Below are positions 7,034-8,409 of a stretch of 8,409 nucleotides of DNA, one piece after another. The translations under genes and the position numbers were made by a program. Source of the DNA: CAYSHJ01 sp964589725 (lineage in GTDB: Bacteria > Planctomycetota > Planctomycetia > Planctomycetales > Planctomycetaceae); assembly GCA_964589725.1 (NCBI GenBank), contig CAZPUJ010000661.1:1-8409 (forward strand), written 5' to 3'. The notes beneath the pieces were generated by a model that saw nothing but the letters and a program-made list of their open reading frames with translations, was not told the DNA's origin and searched no databases. Each line of letters starts with the position of its first letter. The stretch's first letter is position 1.

Positions 7034-7296
7034 TTGAAGTCTGCCTGCTGAATCGACCGGCGCTGGTGTCGGCGCGGCAGACGATGTTTCGGCTTTGGAC
7101 GCGATTGAATGCCGAGTCTTCGGAAGAGGCCCGCGAGTTGAAGCACCGCTTGTTTGGCCATCCTTCGGACCTTCCGAATCTCGCGAAGCTGCATCCACCA
7201 GATGGAAACGCGATCCCATCCGGTTTGGCCGCCAGTTTCTTTGAACAGCGAGGACGTGGCGAGCTTCCCGCACTGTTTGACGGTCTGGATCATTGA
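6964..7296 (+). CDS. Hypothetical protein, about 110 residues
   Basis: This frame ends with TGA at 7294-7296. Its start is uncertain: GTG at 6964 gives 110 residues and keeps the hairpin-like HISVSPDGAVIAMSAEGQ, while ATG at 7009 gives 95 residues; neither has a clear ribosome-binding site. The body looks like a real soluble protein, with charged amphipathic helices (RQTMFRLWTRLNAESSEEARELKHRLFG), then LPNLAKLHPPDGN and FFEQRGRGELP. There is no signal peptide and no membrane segment. I do not recognise the family. It overlaps the end of the preceding small ORF by 70 bases (or 25 from the later start), in the -1 frame relative to it. The pair may be translationally coupled, or one gene broken by a frameshift. 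A minus-strand frame over the same bases has a less protein-like translation. Confidence 0.45.
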   Translation: MAEHISVSPDGAVIAMSAEGQALIEVCLLNRPALVSARQTMFRLWTRLNAESSEEARELKHRLFGHPSDLPNLAKLHPPDGNAIPSGLAASFFEQRGRGELPALFDGLDH

Positions 7297-7421
7297 GCAG
7301 GGTGTCGTCACTTGAGAACATTGCACACCGACGACATCAACCACGATCCATGACAACGGATTCTGCTGCGGGAATGCGCGCTTCCCACTCACCGTCTTGA
7401 ACTCTCGATTAGGAAATTCCT
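7297..7421 (+). other. Intergenic spacer before the M28 peptidase gene
   Basis: These 125 bases hold the ribosome-binding site AGGA (7411-7414), 7 bases before the GTG start at 7422. A short inverted repeat, GGGAA (7370-7374) with TTCCC (7382-7386), has a 7-base loop and no T-run. I found no convincing promoter pair. Confidence 0.5.
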
Positions 7422-8409
7422 GTGGCATACAGATTTCTTCCGCTGCTGCTTGCCTGGCCCTTCATTCCCGCATCTTGGGCGGGTGAGATTTCCGCAGGCC
7501 GGATCAAGTCGGCGGTCGCCCATCTGGCGAGCGACAGGCTGGAAGGTCGCGAACCTGGGACCAACGGCGAGATTCTCACGACGGAATACCTCGCGGACGA
7601 GTTCGAAAAGGCGGGCTTGAAGCCGATCGGCGAGCGCGACTCGTACTTCCAACCGGTGCCGCTCGTGCGTGTCATCACCAGCCCGAAGTCGACGCTCCAA
7701 GCGGTGCAGGCAGGAGCCACGTTCGACATCCCGTGCGAGGAGGGCTTCGCGGGCGTGAGTCAGACGCAAACGGGCTTCGAGGAATTCGACGCCGAGGCCG
7801 TCTTCCTGGGACACGGCATCACCGCGCCGGAATTCGGATGGGACGATTATCAGGGTGTCGATGTGACGGGAAAGATTGTCGTCCTCTTCACGAATGAGCC
7901 GCCTTCGAGCGATCCCAAATTCTTCGGAGGCACGGCGCTGACGTATTACGGGCGTTGGACGTACAAATTCGAGGAGGCTGCTCGGCGCGGAGCGAGGGCT
8001 TGCTTCATCATTCATACGAATGAGACCGCGGGTTATCCGTATTCGGTCGTGCGGCGACTGGAGAGTGCGCAGCTCAAGCGGGAACCCGGTCAACCCGTGC
8101 TGGCGTTCGCGGGTTGGCTCTCTCGGACAGCGGGTGAAAAGCTCCTGGGGCTGTCGAGCCGCACCGTGGAAGACGCCTTGCGCGAGGCGGACACCAAGGG
8201 GTTCAAGCCCTCTTCGCTCGGAGTGAATTTGAAAGGCAACCTTCCGACCCGCATCGAGAACTTCGTCAGCCACAACGTCGTCGGCCTGGTGGAAGGAAGC
8301 GATGCGACGTTGAAATCCGAGGCGATCGTCTTCACCGCGCACTGGGATCATCTCGGCGTCGGCCGGCCGGTCCTCGGCGATTCGATCTACAACGGCGCGG
8401 CAGACAACG
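7422..8409 (+). CDS. Secreted M28-type zinc peptidase with PA-like domain, N-terminal part
   Basis: The frame is open to the window end, giving 329 complete codons; the C-terminal part is missing. I chose the GTG at 7422 because AGGA lies 7 bases upstream and a signal peptide follows at once: FLPLLLAWPFIPASWA, cleavage probably before GEIS (about residue 21). The mature start, 'IKSAVAHLASDRLEGREPGTNGE', is typical of M28 family aminopeptidases. About residues 125-270 form a PA-like insertion (AVFLGHGI, DVTGKIVVLF, AARRGARACFIIHT). The catalytic domain begins near 285 with NVVGLVEG. It contains AHWDHLG, where His307 should bind zinc and Asp309 should be catalytic, and NGAADN, where Asp328 should bridge the two zincs. 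The family removes N-terminal residues from peptides. The remaining metal ligands and the catalytic glutamate lie beyond the window. It is probably transcribed from its own promoter. Confidence 0.9.
   Translation, partial: MAYRFLPLLLAWPFIPASWAGEISAGRIKSAVAHLASDRLEGREPGTNGEILTTEYLADEFEKAGLKPIGERDSYFQPVPLVRVITSPKSTLQAVQAGATFDIPCEEGFAGVSQTQTGFEEFDAEAVFLGHGITAPEFGWDDYQGVDVTGKIVVLFTNEPPSSDPKFFGGTALTYYGRWTYKFEEAARRGARACFIIHTNETAGYPYSVVRRLESAQLKREPGQPVLAFAGWLSRTAGEKLLGLSSRTVEDALREADTKGFKPSSLGVNLKGNLPTRIENFVSHNVVGLVEGSDATLKSEAIVFTAHWDHLGVGRPVLGDSIYNGAADN

Noticed and set aside
7411..7421. Odd palindrome AGGAAATTCCT covering the ribosome-binding site of the peptidase gene
   Set aside because: The arms are 5 bases around a single central base, so no stable hairpin can form, and such short symmetry is expected by chance.
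6979..7428. Minus-strand frame of 149 codons across the small ORFs
   Set aside because: There is no signal, domain or convincing start, and the plus-strand frame at 6964 has a better amphipathic helix pattern.
7389..8351. Long minus-strand open frame (320 codons) opposite the M28 peptidase
   Set aside because: It is an antisense shadow of a clear peptidase frame with signal peptide and zinc motifs; its translation is arginine-rich with no domain.

Overview
The window looks like part of a planctomycete chromosome, or that of a close relative in the PVC group. The main evidence is a PSCyt1-DUF1549-DUF1553 cytochrome gene followed directly by a DUF1501 gene, a second DUF1501 gene nearby, and a leucine-rich-repeat protein of the type common in that phylum. 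These families are greatly expanded in Planctomycetes and rare elsewhere. Base composition is GC-rich. I cannot place it at order or genus level from the sequence alone.

Layout from left to right: the C-terminal end of a plus-strand leucine-rich-repeat protein (1-369); a short convergent spacer with what I believe is a planctomycete dispersed repeat (376-400); a minus-strand Tat-exported DUF1501 protein (490-1833); a 341-base divergent spacer with a perfect 24-base palindrome and two competing hairpins (1963-2027); a tight two-gene plus-strand operon of a 1009-aa PSCyt1/DUF1549/DUF1553 protein (2175-5204) and a second Tat-exported DUF1501 protein (5213-6646); two small overlapping ORFs of unknown function (6734-7033 and about 6964-7296); and the N-terminal two thirds or so of a secreted M28-type zinc peptidase with a PA-like insertion (7422-8409), cut by the window edge.

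The PSCyt1 and DUF1501 genes are separated by 8 bases, and the ribosome-binding site of the second overlaps the stop of the first, so they are very likely co-transcribed and made together. The cytochrome carries a Sec-type signal, while both DUF1501 proteins carry twin-arginine signals. This suggests an extracytoplasmic redox or hydrolytic system whose partners leave the cytoplasm by different routes. The biochemical function of these families has not been settled, so a role in breakdown of complex substrates outside the cytoplasm is inference. The minus-strand DUF1501 gene has no cytochrome partner in the window and shares a control region with the operon. The M28 peptidase and the LRR protein appear to be independent neighbours.

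I see no mobile element, CRISPR array, tRNA or rRNA. The least explained parts are the structured divergent spacer and the overlapping small-ORF pair.
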